Assembly: GCA_028703175.1 (NCBI GenBank)
Contig: JAQVNJ010000047.1
Coordinates: 1 to 39,293 of the forward strand
Length of the DNA: 39,293 nucleotides
Reading direction: 5' to 3'
From: JAAYCB01 sp012744395
GTDB lineage: Bacteria > Planctomycetota > Planctomycetia > Pirellulales > Thermoguttaceae
Each line of letters begins with the position of its first letter. The first letter of the stretch is position 1. The notes below the pieces were generated by a model that was not told where the DNA came from, did not search any database, and saw only the letters and a program-made list of their open reading frames with translations. Positions 16,564-24,683 of this stretch are shown one piece after another. Made by a program: the position numbers and the translations under genes.

Positions 16564-18762
16564 ATGCACGACGTGTGTTTGGCCTTCTTCTGGCACCAGC
16601 ACCAGCCTTACTACCCCGACGATGTGGCTGGCGAGAACCCGATGCCTTGGGTGCGGCTGCACGGGACGAAGGATTACTGGGGGATGGCGATGCTGCTGGC
16701 GGAAACGCCCGAGATGCGCGCCACGGTCAACCTTGTCCCCAGCCTGCTGGTCCAAATCCAGGCGTACACGGACCGGGGGCACGAGGATCGCCATCTGCGG
16801 CTGTCGCACCTGCCGCCCGACGGACTTGAAGAAGACGACCTGGAGTACCTGCTCGACAATTTCTTCATGGCCCATGCGGAGCAGATGATCCGCCCTTTCC
16901 CCCGCTATCATGAGCTCTACCAGAAGCGGGGCTTCGGCATCGACACGGCGGCCAAGGCGACGCGGCGGTTTTCGAAACGCGATCTGCTCGACTTGCAGTG
17001 CTGGTCGAACCTGGCCTGGTTCCACCCCCTGGCTTTCGAGCGCGACAAGGACCTGGCGGAGTTTCGCAACAAGGGCAGCCGCTGGACGCAGGACGAAAAG
17101 GAGTGGCTGCTGGCCAGGCAACTCGAACTGCTGGCCGAGATTGTGCCGCTGCACCGCAAGCTCCACGACCGCGGGCAGATCGAGCTGACGACCACGCCGT
17201 TCTACCATCCGATTCTGCCGCTCCTCTGGGATAAGCGGCTGGCGCAGCGGGCGATGCCCGAGGTCGCCTTGCCCAGGGCCCTCGCCAGCTATCCCGACGA
17301 CGTGCAGCGACAGATCGACGACGCCGTCGAGTACCACCGGCGGCTCTTCGGCAAGCCGCCGTGCGGGATGTGGCCCTCGGAAGGCTCCGTCTGCCAGGGC
17401 ATCATTCCGGCAATCGCCAAGGCCGGCATCCAATGGATCGCCACCGACGAAGAGATCCTCTCGTGCTCGACCAACGGCTGGGTCTCGCGAGACAGCAACG
17501 GCTACCTGCGGAACCCGGAGATGCTCTATCGCCCCTGGCGGATCGAGGAGGCGGGGCGCTCACTGCAAATCATCTTCCGCGACCACGCGATGAGCGACCA
17601 GATCGGGTTTCACTACCAGCGCTTCGCGGCCCACCACGCCGTCGACGATTTCATCGGCAGACTCGAAGCGATCGGCGGGGCCACGAGCGGCAACGCCGGC
17701 CATCGCCCGACGCTCGTAAGCATCGTCCTCGACGGGGAGAATTGCTGGGAATACTATCCCAACAGCGGAGTCGACTTCCTTCGCGGGCTCTACCGCCGCG
17801 TCGTCAGCCACCCGCATATCACCCCGGTGCGCGTCTGCGACTACCTGGAGAAGTACCCCGCCGCCGACAAGCTCAGCAACCTCTTCCCGGGAAGCTGGAT
17901 TCAGCACAATTTCGGCATCTGGATCGGGCACGCCGAGTGCAATCGGGCCTGGGACCTGCTGGACCAGGCCCGCAGCCACCTCGAGCGGGCCGCCGAGGAG
18001 CGGAGGGCCCCGGCCGAACGGATCGAGGAGGCGCGGCGGGAACTGCTGATCGCCGAGGGGAGCGACTGGTTCTGGTGGTTCGGGGATTCGCACACCAGCG
18101 CCCAGGACCGGCTCTTCGACCGCCTGTTCCGCAAGCACCTGCAAAACGTCTATACCCTGCTCGGCGACGAGCCCCACGGCGAGCTTGCCCGGCCGATCAC
18201 CCAGGGATTCGGTCTGCGGCAGTACAGCCAGCCGACCGGCCTGCTGAACGTCAAGGTCGACGGCCGGCGGACCTACTTCGAGTGGCTCAACGCGGGCCAG
18301 TACGCTTGCCAGGGCTCGCGCGGGGCGATGAGCATGGCCGCGGGCGAGGGCCTCATCCAGAGCTTGTTTTTCGGGTTTGAATCCGCCCGGCTGGCGATTC
18401 GCCTGGACGCCCGCGCCGGCCCGTTCCGCGAGCGGCTCGGAGCGATCGACGCCCTCCGCCTGGCGTTCTACAGCCCCGAGGGATACGAACTGCGGGTCGC
18501 CAATCTCTCGGGCAAACGGCCGAGCGGCAGCCTGCTGTTTCGCGGCAAGCCCGTCCCGGGGGCGGCCGTCGAAGTCGCCGCCGACCTGGTGTTCGAAGCG
18601 GCGATACCGCTGGAGAACCTGAACGTGGCCACGGAAGACCCGATCCAGTTCTTCATCGAACTGCACGCCGGACGGCTGGTGGCCGAACGAGTCCCCACGG
18701 AGGGAACGATTGAAACGGCGGTGCCGGGCGAAGACTACGAGATGATCATGTGGCAGGCTTAA
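16564..18762 (+). CDS. Glycoside hydrolase family 57 protein, amylase/amylopullulanase-like
   Basis: A 732-aa cytoplasmic GH57 protein without a signal peptide. The start at 16564 places the first family motif immediately (FFWHQHQPYY, H11 and H13); an in-frame upstream ATG at 16516 would add 16 unlikely residues. The nucleophile motif is GMWPSEGSV (E273) and the acid/base lies in VLDGENCWEYY (D390), so both catalytic residues are present. The long insertion between the first motifs and the C-terminal beta-rich part (about 590-732) resembles the alpha-amylase/amylopullulanase-like subgroup rather than the 520-aa branching enzymes. Likely role: hydrolysis or remodelling of alpha-glucan made by GlgA. 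It lies 140 bases after glgA and 42 bases before the galT-type gene, suggesting an operon. Confidence 0.9.
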   Translation: MHDVCLAFFWHQHQPYYPDDVAGENPMPWVRLHGTKDYWGMAMLLAETPEMRATVNLVPSLLVQIQAYTDRGHEDRHLRLSHLPPDGLEEDDLEYLLDNFFMAHAEQMIRPFPRYHELYQKRGFGIDTAAKATRRFSKRDLLDLQCWSNLAWFHPLAFERDKDLAEFRNKGSRWTQDEKEWLLARQLELLAEIVPLHRKLHDRGQIELTTTPFYHPILPLLWDKRLAQRAMPEVALPRALASYPDDVQRQIDDAVEYHRRLFGKPPCGMWPSEGSVCQGIIPAIAKAGIQWIATDEEILSCSTNGWVSRDSNGYLRNPEMLYRPWRIEEAGRSLQIIFRDHAMSDQIGFHYQRFAAHHAVDDFIGRLEAIGGATSGNAGHRPTLVSIVLDGENCWEYYPNSGVDFLRGLYRRVVSHPHITPVRVCDYLEKYPAADKLSNLFPGSWIQHNFGIWIGHAECNRAWDLLDQARSHLERAAEERRAPAERIEEARRELLIAEGSDWFWWFGDSHTSAQDRLFDRLFRKHLQNVYTLLGDEPHGELARPITQGFGLRQYSQPTGLLNVKVDGRRTYFEWLNAGQYACQGSRGAMSMAAGEGLIQSLFFGFESARLAIRLDARAGPFRERLGAIDALRLAFYSPEGYELRVANLSGKRPSGSLLFRGKPVPGAAVEVAADLVFEAAIPLENLNVATEDPIQFFIELHAGRLVAERVPTEGTIETAVPGEDYEMIMWQA

Positions 18763-18804
18763 GGGCCATGCGGGGCGGGGGCGCGCAGCAAGACGAGGAA
18801 GAAC

Positions 18805-19818
18805 ATGCCGGATTTGCGGAAAGACCCGATCGTTGGGCGTTGGGTGATTGTGGCCAAAAGCCGCGCCAAGCGCCCCCATGATTTCGACACGACGCCGCGC
18901 CGCCGCCGCGGCCAGTTCTGCCCGTTCTGTGAAGGCAACGAAGACAAGACCCCCGGCGAGATCATCGCCTATCGCAATCCGGGCTCCCAGCCGAACCGGG
19001 AGGGTTGGCGGGTGCGGGTCGTGCCCAACAAGTTCCCCGCCCTGGAGATCGAAGGCGATTTGCAGAAGCAGGGCGAGGGCATCTACGACATGATGCGGGG
19101 CGTCGGCGCCCACGAAGTGATCATCGAGACGCCGCAACACGTGATGAGCACCTCGGAACTGACCGAACCGCAACTCCGCGAAGTCCTCTGGGTCTATCGC
19201 GACCGCCTCGTCGACCTGAAGAAAGACCCCCGGCTCGTCTACGGGATGATCTTCAAGAACGTGGGGGCCGCCGCGGGGGCCTCCCTCGAACATACGCACA
19301 GCCAACTGATCGTCACGCCGATCGTGCCGATCAACGTCTGGGAAGAGATGGCCGGCTCGCTCGAATTCCATAATTTCCGCGGCCGCTGCATCTACTGCGA
19401 CATGATCCAGCAGGAACTCGCCTCGGAACAGCGGATCGTCCTCGACAGCCCGGGATTCGTCGCCTTCTGCCCCTTTGCCAGCAGGTTTCCGTTCGAGACG
19501 TGGATTCTGCCGAAAACCCACTCCAGCCACTACGAAAATATCCAGAAGAACGGGATCGACGAACTCGCGGGGGTCGTCCGGCAGGTCATCGGCCGGATCG
19601 AAACCGCCCTGGACCAACCAGCCTACAACTACATCATCCACACGGCCCCCTTTGACACCCAGGAGCTGCCGCACTATCACTGGCATATAGAGATCATACC
19701 GAGTTTAACGCGCGCTGCGGGGTTTGAATGGGGCACCGGCTTCTACATCAACCCCGTGACGCCCGAGGAGGCCGCCGCTTTCCTCCGCGAGGTCGACCTG
19801 GAGGCCGCCTCGGCCTAG
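18805..19818 (+). CDS. galT: Galactose-1-phosphate uridylyltransferase family protein
   Basis: A 337-aa HIT-superfamily nucleotidyltransferase. RKDPIVGRWVIVAKSRAKRP at the N-terminus, the cysteine pair CPFC (39-42) and VVPNKFPAL are typical of GalT. The active-site region reads LEHTHSQLIVTP, with the expected nucleophilic His at 165. A second cysteine pair (CIYC) and a C-terminal HYHWHIEIIP complete the family pattern. The classical reaction exchanges hexose-1-phosphate and UDP-hexose. In this setting, between two GH57 genes and downstream of glgA, it may instead connect glucose-1-phosphate released from glucan with nucleotide sugars; that is inference. The stop is followed 6 bases later by a repeat element at 19824. 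Confidence 0.88.
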   Translation: MPDLRKDPIVGRWVIVAKSRAKRPHDFDTTPRRRRGQFCPFCEGNEDKTPGEIIAYRNPGSQPNREGWRVRVVPNKFPALEIEGDLQKQGEGIYDMMRGVGAHEVIIETPQHVMSTSELTEPQLREVLWVYRDRLVDLKKDPRLVYGMIFKNVGAAAGASLEHTHSQLIVTPIVPINVWEEMAGSLEFHNFRGRCIYCDMIQQELASEQRIVLDSPGFVAFCPFASRFPFETWILPKTHSSHYENIQKNGIDELAGVVRQVIGRIETALDQPAYNYIIHTAPFDTQELPHYHWHIEIIPSLTRAAGFEWGTGFYINPVTPEEAAAFLREVDLEAASA

Positions 19819-19823
19819 CTGCC

Positions 19824-20011
19824 GTAGGGTGGTGCATCAAGCGGACCAATCCGGTGCGATTGGCCGGAAGCGCGAGACGTTCGCCGGAGTGAGCGTCCCT
19901 TGGGCGGACGAAACGCCCCCGCCGCCCCGCCAATTGCCGACCACAAGACACCGCGACGGGCCGGGAGACCCGTCCTACGAGAGAGGCGACGGGCCGGGAG
20001 ACCCGTCCTAC
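19824..20011. repeat. Intergenic repeat element, copy 1 (with duplicated hairpin end)
   Basis: It begins GTAGGGTGGTGCATC just after the galT stop and ends with two identical 24-base units (19955-19978 and 19988-20011), each able to fold as GACGGG-loop-CCCGTC and each ending CCTAC. A related element occurs at 25889-26041, with the same beginning and the same type of end. Together with the hairpin below it accounts for most of the 342-base gap between galT and the next gene. Confidence 0.7.
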
Positions 20012-20077
20012 GGGGACGCTAAAAAAGAGAAGATTTTCCACCTCAGGGGACTGGATAAACTGCGTTGTTATTGCCGA

Positions 20078-20117
20078 TTAAGTAAATGTATCCGTTCGGC
20101 GTGCCCCGTTTACTTAA
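20078..20117. repeat. AT-rich inverted repeat upstream of the second GH57 gene
   Basis: TTAAGTAAA (20078-20086) and TTTACTTAA (20109-20117) are perfect inverted 9-mers around a 22-base loop, in an AT-rich patch unusual for this window. They lie 44 bases before the GH57 start. An operator, an mRNA leader hairpin or the ends of a small element are all possible. Confidence 0.5.
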
Positions 20118-20160
20118 GGGCCGATTCCTCACCCTGCCACAGAAGATATCACCACAGGCC

Positions 20161-22332
20161 ATGTCCAAACCGATTCGCTTCATCCTCGCCCTGCACAACC
20201 ATCAGCCCACCGGCAACTTCGACCACGTTTTTGAAAACGCCTATCGCGACAGCTACCTGCCGTTCCTCGACACGTTCGAGCCCTACGAGTCCCTGAAGAT
20301 CGCCCTGCACACTAGCGGGTCGCTGATCGAGTGGCTCGACGCGAAGCATCCGGAGTATGTCGACCGGCTCGCCGACCTGGTCCGCCGCGGCCGCATCGAG
20401 ATTCTCGGTGGCCCCTTCTACGAGCCGATTCTTGCCATGATCCCGTCGCGGGATCGGATCGGCCAGATCTGCGCGTACACCCGCTGGCTTGAAGACCGGC
20501 TCGGTTGCTCCGTCCGCGGCATGTGGGTGCCCGAGCGCGTTTGGGAACAGAGCTACGTGCGCGATCTGTCGGCCGCGGGGATCGAGCACTCGATTCTCGA
20601 CGACTTCCACTTCAAGGCGTCGGGGCTGGTGGAAGACCAGCTTTTTGGGCATTACCTGACCGAGGACGACGGCCGGCTCATGTCGATTTTCCCGGGCAGC
20701 GAGCGGCTGCGCTACCTGATCCCCTTCGGCCAGCCGCACGAAACGATCGAATACCTCCGCGCGGTCGCCGCGGCGCACGAGGATGCGGTGGTGGTGTTCG
20801 GCGACGATGGCGAGAAATTCGGGACCTGGCCGGAGACCAACCGGCACTGCTACCAGGACGGATGGTTGCGGCGGTTTTTCGATCACCTTTCGGAGAACCG
20901 GGATTGGATCCAGCTGACGACGCCTTCCGAGGCGATCGACAGCATTCCGCCGCTGGGCAAGGTCTATTTGCCCACCTGTAGCTACCGCGAGATGACCGAG
21001 TGGGCACTGCCGGCCGGCCAGCAGATTGAATTCGACCGGGTTGCCCGCGAAATGCACAACGACCCCCGCTGGGAGTCGCTGAGACGCTTCGTCCGCGGCG
21101 GATACTGGCGGAATTTCAGGGTCCGCTATCCCGATTCCAGCGACATGTATGCGCGGATGATGCAGGTCAGCAGCCGGTTGCAGCGGGCGATCGACGACGG
21201 CAAGATCGGCCCCCAGATCGAGCAGGCCCGGCAGGAACTCTACCGCGGCCAGTGCAACTGCGCCTATTGGCACGGGGCCTTTGGGGGCATCTACCTGCCC
21301 CATCTCCGCAACGCCGTCTACGAGCACCTGATCAGCGCCGACAACCTGCTCGACGAGGTCTTCGGGCTTTCTGGCAACTGGATCGAGGCGAAGGTCGAGG
21401 ACCTGAATTTCGACGGCCGCCAGGAAGTCCAGTTGGCCAACGACCGCCTCGTCGCCCTCGTCGCGCCGGCTGCCGGCGGACACCTCGACGAGCTCGATGT
21501 CCGATCCATCCGCCACAACCTGCTGGCCACGCTGACCCGCGGCCCCGAGGCCTACCACGGCAAGGTGCGCGCCGGCGCGGGCCAGTCGGGCGGCGATTGC
21601 GCCAGCATCCACGAGCGCGTCGTTTTCAAACAGGCGGGGCTCGACCAGCGGGTCCAGTACGACGCCTACCGCCGCAAGAGCCTGATCGACCTGTTTCTCG
21701 ATGCCGATGTCTCGCTCGACGCCGTGGCCACCGGCTCCGCCGGCCAGTTGGGCGACTTCGTCGCCGGCGACTACGACGCGCGGGTCCGCCGCAATCCGGA
21801 CCGCATCCAAGTGCAATTGAGCCGCGAGGGAAACGTGGCCGGCGCGCCGCTTCGCCTCGTCAAGGCGATCGCCCTGAGCGCCGGCAGCTCGACGCTCGAA
21901 ATCGCCTACCGGCTGGAAAACCTGCCCCGCGATCGGCGCCTGCACTTCGCCGTGGAACTGAACTTCGCCGGCCTGCCGGGCGGCGCCGACGACCGCTACT
22001 TCCACGACGCCGCCCAGGGTTCGCTCGGCGAACTCGGCGCGCGGCTCGACCTCCGCGACACGGCCAGCCTCAACCTCGTCGACGAGTGGCTCGGTATCGA
22101 CGTCGGCCTGAGAAGTTCGCGGCCGACCAATTTCTGGGCGTTCCCGATCGAATCGGTCAGTCAATCGGAAGGCGGCTTCGAACTGGTCCACCAGTCGGTG
22201 GCCGTGCTACCACACTGGCTCGTCGAGCCCGAAGCGGACGGCTCGTGGAGCGTGATGCTCCACCTTTCGGCGGATACCGCGCTGGCTGAAGGCCGCCGCC
22301 GGCAAGGGGCGGCCGCGATCGCCGCGACTTGA
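20161..22332 (+). CDS. GH57 4-alpha-glucanotransferase/alpha-amylase-type enzyme
   Basis: A 723-aa cytoplasmic GH57 enzyme of the Thermococcus litoralis 4-alpha-glucanotransferase class, with the catalytic domain followed by the DUF1925/DUF1926-type C-terminal beta domains. The start at 20161 gives MSKPIRFILALHNHQP, containing motif 1 (H12, H14). Other motifs are EILGGPFYEPIL, the nucleophile in GMWVPERVWE (E125), and the acid/base in FGDDGEKFG (D216). The 91-residue spacing between the two catalytic residues equals that in the T. litoralis enzyme (E123/D214), as I recall it. Likely role: transfer of maltooligosaccharide segments during glucan remodelling. Its low similarity to the first GH57 shows that the two are different subfamilies, not a recent duplication. 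No good ribosome-binding site is visible. Confidence 0.92.
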   Translation: MSKPIRFILALHNHQPTGNFDHVFENAYRDSYLPFLDTFEPYESLKIALHTSGSLIEWLDAKHPEYVDRLADLVRRGRIEILGGPFYEPILAMIPSRDRIGQICAYTRWLEDRLGCSVRGMWVPERVWEQSYVRDLSAAGIEHSILDDFHFKASGLVEDQLFGHYLTEDDGRLMSIFPGSERLRYLIPFGQPHETIEYLRAVAAAHEDAVVVFGDDGEKFGTWPETNRHCYQDGWLRRFFDHLSENRDWIQLTTPSEAIDSIPPLGKVYLPTCSYREMTEWALPAGQQIEFDRVAREMHNDPRWESLRRFVRGGYWRNFRVRYPDSSDMYARMMQVSSRLQRAIDDGKIGPQIEQARQELYRGQCNCAYWHGAFGGIYLPHLRNAVYEHLISADNLLDEVFGLSGNWIEAKVEDLNFDGRQEVQLANDRLVALVAPAAGGHLDELDVRSIRHNLLATLTRGPEAYHGKVRAGAGQSGGDCASIHERVVFKQAGLDQRVQYDAYRRKSLIDLFLDADVSLDAVATGSAGQLGDFVAGDYDARVRRNPDRIQVQLSREGNVAGAPLRLVKAIALSAGSSTLEIAYRLENLPRDRRLHFAVELNFAGLPGGADDRYFHDAAQGSLGELGARLDLRDTASLNLVDEWLGIDVGLRSSRPTNFWAFPIESVSQSEGGFELVHQSVAVLPHWLVEPEADGSWSVMLHLSADTALAEGRRRQGAAAIAAT

Positions 22333-22390
22333 GCCCGCTCAATGCGGGTGCCGGCTTGACGGGTCTTCCAGGACGCCCGACAATTCCTGG

Positions 22391-23545
22391 ATGGAGCCGA
22401 TCTGCCTCGACCATAATGCGACGACCCCGACGCGGCCCGAAGTGGTCCAGGCGATGGTCGACTGCTACCGCCAGGGGTATGCCAACCCGGCCAGCCAGCA
22501 CCTGCTCGGCCAGAAGGCCAAGCGGCGCCTGGAGGACGCCCGCGAGGCGATTGGGCAGTTGCTGGGACTGGAGCTTGGCGGTAGGACGCCCGACCGGCTG
22601 ATCTTCACCAGCGGCGGCACGGAGTCGAACTGCCTGGCGATCTTCGGGATCACGGCCACGGGCGGCGGCGCGCCGGGGCGGATCGTGATCTCGGCAATCG
22701 AACATGCAAGCGTGATCGAACCGGCGGAACACCTGCTCGATCGCGGCTGGCGACTGGACAGCCTGGGCGTCGACGCGAGCGGCGCGGCGCGGATCGAGCG
22801 GCTCGATCCGCTGCTTGCGCCCGAGACGCGGCTGGTCTGCGTGACGCTGGCCAATCACGACACGGGCGTAGTCCAGCCGGTCGCCGAGTTGGCGGCGATC
22901 TGCCGGAGCCGCGGCGTGCCGATGCACACCGACGCGGTTCAGGCCGCCGGCAAGCTGCCGATCGACTTCCGGCGGCTTGGCGTGGACGCGCTGAGCCTGG
23001 CGGCCCACAAATTCCAGGGTCCCCCGGGGATCGGCGCGCTTGCCCTCCGCGGCGGCGTCGCAATCCGGCCGATCCACTACGGCGGCCACCAGCAGTGGGG
23101 TTTGCGCCCGGGCACGGAGCCGATTCCGCTGGTCGTCGGCATGCTCGCGGCACTCGAAGTCAGCCAGCGGGAGCGCCAGGCCTGCCTGCGGCGGCTCGAG
23201 GCGTTGCGGGCGCGATTCGAAAACGGCTTGCGGCGTGCGGTCCCGGGGCTGCTCGTCCATGGCCACCAGGCACAGCGGCTGCCGCACGTCAGCAATCTCG
23301 CCTTTTCCGGCCTGGATGCACAACTGCTCCTGATGGCCCTGGACCAGGTGGGCATCGCCTGCTCGGTGGGATCAGCCTGTGCGAGCGGTTCGGTGGAACT
23401 GTCGCCGACCCTGTTGGCGATGGGGCTGCCGCGAGACATCGTCCGGGCTTCCCTGCGGTTCAGCCTGGGGGCCGACACCAGCCAGGAAGACATCGACGAG
23501 GCCGTGCGGCGGATCGTCCAGGTGGTGCGGTCTGTTCGCGGCTGA
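22391..23545 (+). CDS. Cysteine desulfurase family protein (NifS/IscS-like)
   Basis: A 384-aa PLP-dependent class V aminotransferase-fold enzyme that takes sulfur from cysteine for Fe-S clusters or thiolation. The start gives ICLDHNATTPTRPEV, the standard N-terminus. SGGTESNCLAI, EHASVIEPAE, TDAVQAAGKLPID, and the PLP lysine in LAAHKFQGPPG (K207) are present, as is the catalytic Cys in GSACASGS (C330). Length is normal. There is no adjacent iscU, thiI/mnmA or fdx, so its acceptor cannot be inferred from context. A clear intrinsic terminator follows (23568-23612), making this the end of its transcript. Confidence 0.93.
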   Translation: MEPICLDHNATTPTRPEVVQAMVDCYRQGYANPASQHLLGQKAKRRLEDAREAIGQLLGLELGGRTPDRLIFTSGGTESNCLAIFGITATGGGAPGRIVISAIEHASVIEPAEHLLDRGWRLDSLGVDASGAARIERLDPLLAPETRLVCVTLANHDTGVVQPVAELAAICRSRGVPMHTDAVQAAGKLPIDFRRLGVDALSLAAHKFQGPPGIGALALRGGVAIRPIHYGGHQQWGLRPGTEPIPLVVGMLAALEVSQRERQACLRRLEALRARFENGLRRAVPGLLVHGHQAQRLPHVSNLAFSGLDAQLLLMALDQVGIACSVGSACASGSVELSPTLLAMGLPRDIVRASLRFSLGADTSQEDIDEAVRRIVQVVRSVRG

Positions 23546-23567
23546 TCCGGTTGCGGAAGGGCGCTGC

Positions 23568-23612
23568 CCGGCCCCCCCTGGGCCGGAAGATTCGCCGTGA
23601 CGGCGTGTTTTT
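23568..23612 (+). terminator. Intrinsic terminator after cysteine desulfurase gene
   Basis: Two hairpins follow the stop codon: CCGGCCC-CCCCT-GGGCCGG (23568-23586), then CGCCG-TGA-CGGCG (23593-23605) followed directly by TGTTTTT. The second hairpin plus T-run is a standard rho-independent terminator and isolates the sigma-factor gene from upstream transcription. Confidence 0.75.
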
Positions 23613-23818
23613 GATAAGATGAAAGCCGCCGGACGGGCCGTTGCCCGAAAGGCGGGGCCGTGCCGGGTTTTCCGCTTCTGACGGCGGCCGTCCGGCCGCC
23701 GCGTTCAAAGAGGTAAGTGTCTTCATCGCAAGAGTTTGACAGTTGTTGACCGCCCCCCGATGATGAACACGGGGAGGGCCGGTGAAGGTGGGCCGCGCAG
23801 GTTCGCGTCACGAATCCT

Positions 23819-23844
23819 GGAACTTTCTCTGATTTTCCCGCGTC
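23819..23844 (+). promoter_or_regulatory. Candidate ECF-type promoter upstream of the sigma-factor gene
   Basis: GGAACTT begins at 23819 and CGTC at 23841, so GGAAC and CGTC are 17 bases apart. That is the arrangement of many ECF-sigma autoregulated promoters. The expected transcription start lies about 10 bases before the GTG at 23861, which itself has no ribosome-binding site, so the message could be almost leaderless. This is a pattern match only. Confidence 0.4.
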
Positions 23845-23860
23845 CAATCCGCTGAAAGCC

Positions 23861-24421
23861 GTGAGCGACGACGACCGACTGATCGAGGAGACCCTGGCGG
23901 GCCGGACGGCCGCGTTCGGCGAGTTGGTCCGCAAGTACCAGGATCGGCTGTACAACACGATGGTCCACGCGATTGGGGCGCCGGAAGACGCCCTGGACGT
24001 GGTCCAGGATGCGTTTGTCCAGGCGTTCATCAAGCTCGAGTCGTTTCGCGGCAGAAGCGCGTTTTACACATGGCTCTACCGGATCGCCTTCAACGTGTCG
24101 GCGACCTATCGGCGCCGTCGCCGCCCGGTGGGATCGGTCGACCAGGCTCGCGAAGACGGTGGCGAGGAGCCCGTGGACTCCAACCTCGGCCCCTTGGACA
24201 ACCTGGAACGGGCAGAGCGGTGCCGGCAGGTTCGCCAGGCCTTGGCGACGCTGAGCGAGGAGCACCGCAACGTTCTGGTTCTGCGGGAGATCGATGGTTG
24301 CTGCTACGAGACGATTGCGGAGATCCTCGATCTGCCGGTGGGGACCGTTCGCAGCCGGCTTCACCGGGCGAGATTGCAGCTTCGCGATGAGCTGAAGGAA
24401 GTCCTGACGGAGGAGCACTAG
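23861..24421 (+). CDS. ECF-type RNA polymerase sigma factor
   Basis: A 186-aa sigma-70 family factor of the ECF group with only regions 2 and 4. Region 2: AFGELVRKYQDRLYNTMVH, PEDALDVVQDAFVQAF (41-56), RGRSAFYTWLYRIAFNVS. Region 4: LSEEHRNVLVLREIDG and the helix-turn-helix YETIAEILDLPVGTVRSRLHRAR (149-171). The start is GTG at 23861; no ribosome-binding site is present, but the N-terminus DDRLIEETLAG is the family norm. It redirects RNA polymerase to a dedicated regulon, normally under control of a cognate anti-sigma factor, here probably the membrane protein encoded 262 bases downstream. A candidate self-recognised promoter lies just upstream. Confidence 0.94.
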   Translation: MSDDDRLIEETLAGRTAAFGELVRKYQDRLYNTMVHAIGAPEDALDVVQDAFVQAFIKLESFRGRSAFYTWLYRIAFNVSATYRRRRRPVGSVDQAREDGGEEPVDSNLGPLDNLERAERCRQVRQALATLSEEHRNVLVLREIDGCCYETIAEILDLPVGTVRSRLHRARLQLRDELKEVLTEEH

Positions 24422-24534
24422 AGGCGAAGAGCATACACGTCTCCAAGGGTTTTGGGGGTGACGAGGAGTCCGCTCTTGAAGTGGCCGGCGGCGTCGCAGC
24501 GCGGACAGCCGGCTCCGCTTGGAGAGGGATTCCA

Positions 24535-24649
24535 CCCAGGAGCAAGGACCAGCCGCGGCGCGATCGGCATCAACCAACGAGAGATTGCTTTGTCAATTGT
24601 TTCGCATCTTTGTCCTTGCGATCGCAGCTTGGCGGATCTTGCTCCTGGG
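24535..24649. repeat. 12-bp perfect inverted repeat between sigma and anti-sigma genes
   Basis: CCCAGGAGCAAG (24535-24546) and CTTGCTCCTGGG (24638-24649) are exact reverse complements 91 bases apart, inside the 262-base gap between the two genes. Pairing in the transcript would enclose an AT-richer loop. There is no gene I can support in this gap; the open frame at 24452-24700 looks like chance. Confidence 0.55.
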
Positions 24650-24683
24650 TCCTGTTTTGAAACGTGTCAACGAGACTTGACTG

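Noticed and set aside
17560..19686. A 708-codon minus-strand open frame
   Set aside because: It spans two well-supported plus-strand genes (GH57 and galT) and their gap, which a real gene would not do; no motifs.
19955..20011. Tandem 24-base units as a CRISPR array
   Set aside because: Only two units with a 9-base spacer, part of a larger repeat element that recurs elsewhere; no cas genes.
20149..22191. A 680-codon minus-strand open frame
   Set aside because: Antisense shadow of the second GH57 gene.
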